A DNA stretch of 64,000 nt from Morinoia aosen (Eukaryota > Arthropoda > Malacostraca > Amphipoda > Talitridae): positions 26,654,355-26,718,354 of the forward strand of contig CM059571.1 in the NCBI GenBank assembly GCA_030386875.1, read 5' to 3'. A program made the translations under genes and the position numbers. The notes beneath the pieces were generated by a model that did no database searches, was not told the origin of the DNA, and worked only from the letters and a program-made list of their open reading frames with translations. How positions within the stretch are numbered: position 1 is the first letter of the stretch; each line of letters opens with the position of its first letter. Shown here in pieces: positions 61,107-64,000 of the stretch.

Positions 61107-64000
61107 TATCAACCACTACTGAAAATATAGTTTTCTATTGCAAAACTTATTTTCAATAAGTGAGTTATTTTCTTTGCTCTGAAATCAATACTCAAGATCT
61201 TAAACTTGGTCAGATCTAAGGTGTATAAAACAATGTGTGGGCTCGACTTGAATAGACGAAAATCGCGTCGTCTCTGTAGCGCTATTGCCAAATCCTGATA
61301 TTATATTACCAAACTAAAGAATTAAAAAATATTACTCTTGAGAGGCTAAAGATTCTTTACTCAATAGGTTTCCAATGTGCTTATTGCTCAGAATACTTTG
61401 AATCCAGCCATGATACGATGCATTTTAAGCGGAATTTTATTCGTCGAGTTCACCTGGTATTCTGGATACTCCAACAAACCAAACATGGAGTGCTGCGAGC
61501 GTCACGCATCGCTGGCTACGCGACGAGAGCAGAAGCAAGCAAATCTCCGGAGAGTCCCGTGCGCATCACGTGGCGTAGGCGGGTGAGAGGGGCGCCAGAC
61601 TTTTAGAGTGTATTTAGTCTCGGCAATTTTTTTAAATGTTTCGTTGAAATCCTGATTTTTACTTCTGCCGCTTCATTTCAACAGTGCCTAGGTGTAAAGT
61701 TCCTGCCGGAATTTATGATGAAAGTCCATTGTAATTAAAAAGTTAAAAACTTATGATTTGATAAAATACAAGAGAACACGATATCACCAATTTTATGGTC
61801 GTTACTCCTCAATTAAAAGGCGTGATTGTTCGGAGGAATAGAAATAGCTCAACAATATCCATCAGGGTAATTCGACCATTATAGTTAGCATGCTGAATAG
61901 TGTTGGTCCAAACTCAAAGAATTGGTTTCGTTGAATTCATGTTAAAATGGTCACCAGGTATATCGAGAAATTCTGGAGCAAGAACTGGAAAGAGGTGTCT
62001 AGGCAACAAGACGTAGTAGCGCACACGCCTAAGTTCAAGGGTCGCAACTATGATCCTCCACCAACTGGAATTTCGGAACACGTTTCGTTGATCATCGAGG
62101 ACGCGACCACACCATGCTTATCGAGAAAAAATATCAAAACAAATCTGTAACACTGAAATTATTAGAGGTTTTATTTGCGCACCTGAGCACTTTTTTGTTT
62201 CCGACTCCATGGTGCAGCTTGTTGAAGAGAGGCCCCTAATTCAAAAGCCGGTGACTGCTGCCTGTACAAGCAGCTGAACGCGCACTACCACTATCTTCGA
62301 CCGTCGGCGTCGTACTGAGTGAACTGACTACGACTGGAGCCAGAATGGTACATGACTTTACGTTTGGGATTTTGCCGCCATTCTTTCATGCACGATTTTT
62401 GCCTTTATCTTATCTCACATTTCCTAATCCGTGTTTTATTAATTACATAATAATATGAATAATTTATATTTATATCACATGATATTATAACTGCGTATAA
62501 AGTCAATGAAAAACAGATAACTTGATGGGCTACAGGACCGCAGTGCCAAGTGCTGTTCAGATGAGGACGTTTCAAGGTGACCCGGAGAAGAGCACAGGAC
62601 AGCGCACATCGGTCACTCATCGGTCCTCCGGTCATTGTTATTCCAAACCGCATCAAGAGATAAATTGTACGACAAAAAGGTTAATTGATCCCAAGTTCAA
62701 TGCCCCTGTGAAATAAAACTGTATATTTTCGACAGCTTTCATGTCCTAACCTAAACATTCATGATATCTAACATTGAAAGAAGCGATACGTGTAAGACAC
62801 AACACTCATTAGTTTTATATTTTTTGAAAAGGGTCCGTAGTTAAACATGAAGCAGGATTTCCTGGAAGGAATCAACTGTATAAATTATTAGTGTCTTCAG
62901 GGTACACCAAATTTTCGCAAAATCCAAAGGTTTTCTCAGGTCAGTAAATTCACTTATCGATTCACAAACTTGGTTTTTAAATAATCATCTTGAACCCATC
63001 TAAAAATTACTCAAGATAGTCAGTTGAAATTCACTTTTCCTTCAATCAACCGATGAATGGCATTCCTAACATCACACCCTCTCTGACTTGGATAACAAAG
63101 CTGGTTCACCATTATATAAATGGGCATCTACTAAACACATCACGCTGCTACAAACGGTATGCAAGAGGAGGTAGGGCCGGTGTGACACAGGTATCAGAGC
63201 CACTTGAACGGACAGGCTGCTAGATGTTTACTAACCCTATTCGTTTGTATTGACATTCAATTCACTTCTACACACCTGTGACCACCTCAGGCTCCTGAGT
63301 TACGTCAGTGTACTGTTTATACTAGTGTGTCGGTGCTGTCTGAATTGCAGGCATCATTTACATGCGCTGACAGCATCAGTATTTATTCAACATACCCATT
63401 TGAAAGAACATTTTTACTCAATACTGCAATAATGACTTGCGTGAAAACGATAGAGTTGATGTTGTCTCGAAACTAAAGTTCGAAAGAGCATGTGAATCAT
63501 TCGTAAGTTGGTTATTAAATAATAGCGTTACTGTCTTATTGCACACCAGTGTACACGATCCGTCAAAAATGACGGTGATTCAATATTTTATTTGAATAAA
63601 TTTTTCAGATGTGAATGGCAAACAAATATTGGGTGTTTTTTGCGCGGAGAACTCAACCACAAGTAAATAGCCCAAAATTAATCAATTTTCATGAATGTTA
63701 ACAGCCCAGAAGTCCTTAGTTTTCGAGTTAAAGGAACTTTAAAACTCAAAATATGATACTACGTGCGCGCCAATGTCAGCGCTAGTCTTGATAGTTCCGA
63801 CCCCGCTAAAGAAGTTTTTTTTATTTTTACGACAAAACCTGCAAGCATTTTACAGGTACGAAGAATATCTGCAATTTGAATGTTCGATAGGAAATTAATA
63901 CCAAGCCATCAATGATAACCTTTGGTAGTTACTAGTGCACACGTGCTGGTCGGCATTAATCTGAAGAATTTCAACCCTTCTTTCTTTAGTTAATTAAATT
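61107..64000. other. Right flank; no gene recognised
   Basis: AT-rich DNA with two GC-richer patches (about 61,480-61,600 and 62,200-62,400). The ORF at 61,947-62,150 (SRQQDVVAHTPKFKGRNYDP...) and the short VSDSMVQLVEERPL stretch near 62,190-62,260 could be degraded transposon-derived coding sequence, but neither could be assigned. Confidence 0.5.

Noticed and set aside
62190..62265. Possible MADF-domain start (VSDSMVQLVEERP)
   Set aside because: Only a dozen residues resemble MADF and the frame stops at once; too short to support.
1..64000. CRISPR arrays, bacterial operons, viral integrations or toxin genes
   Set aside because: None seen; the gene structure and repeats are those of an animal nuclear genome.

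Overview
This is a window from an arthropod nuclear genome, probably an insect; the species cannot be fixed from the sequence. The DNA is AT-rich, coding exons are clearly more GC-rich than their surroundings, introns are long, GT-AG splice sites are clear, and several classes of eukaryotic transposon are present. No bacterial gene organisation, operon or CRISPR array is seen.

One host gene dominates. Eleven minus-strand exons between 49,748 and 2,205 join, with every splice phase agreeing, into a 508-residue 12-helix transporter of the SLC17 family (sialin / vesicular glutamate / 'putative inorganic phosphate cotransporter' type). Exons 5 to 11 are packed within 2.2-7.9 kb. Introns 3 (14.7 kb) and 1 (22 kb) are long and full of repeats. 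A second possible first exon at 54.2 kb and a possible 24-nt microexon at 36.5 kb both have the phase needed to splice to exon 2. Two residues reported as important in SLC17 transport look changed: Arg to Lys in helix 1 and Glu to Gly in helix 4.

The rest is mostly mobile-element debris. (1) A ~350-bp SINE-like family has about seven copies, all in one orientation. (2) An 84-bp minisatellite in intron 4 copies the 3' splice site and start of exon 5. (3) An AC/AT-rich block at 19.5-20.8 kb is internally duplicated. (4) There are foldback or MITE elements at 29.9, 32.7 and 39.0 kb. (5) A 2.2-kb hAT element at 39.5-41.7 kb has a perfect 8-bp target duplication, a transposase remnant and a tRNA-derived SINE inside it. 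(6) Decayed LINE fragments lie at 18.9, 34.6 and 42.5 kb, and a nearly complete but broken CR1/Jockey-type LINE at 44.7-47.9 kb. (7) An internally deleted mariner lies at 57.1-57.8 kb. (8) A DUF4817-type Tc1/mariner element at 58.2-61.1 kb is itself interrupted by a hAT-like MITE and by a 5'-truncated Penelope-like element with a GIY-YIG endonuclease.

No undescribed multi-gene system was found. The most unusual signals are the splice-site-carrying minisatellite, the altered transporter residues and the alternative 5' exons. All homology statements come from reading motifs by eye; no database search was run.
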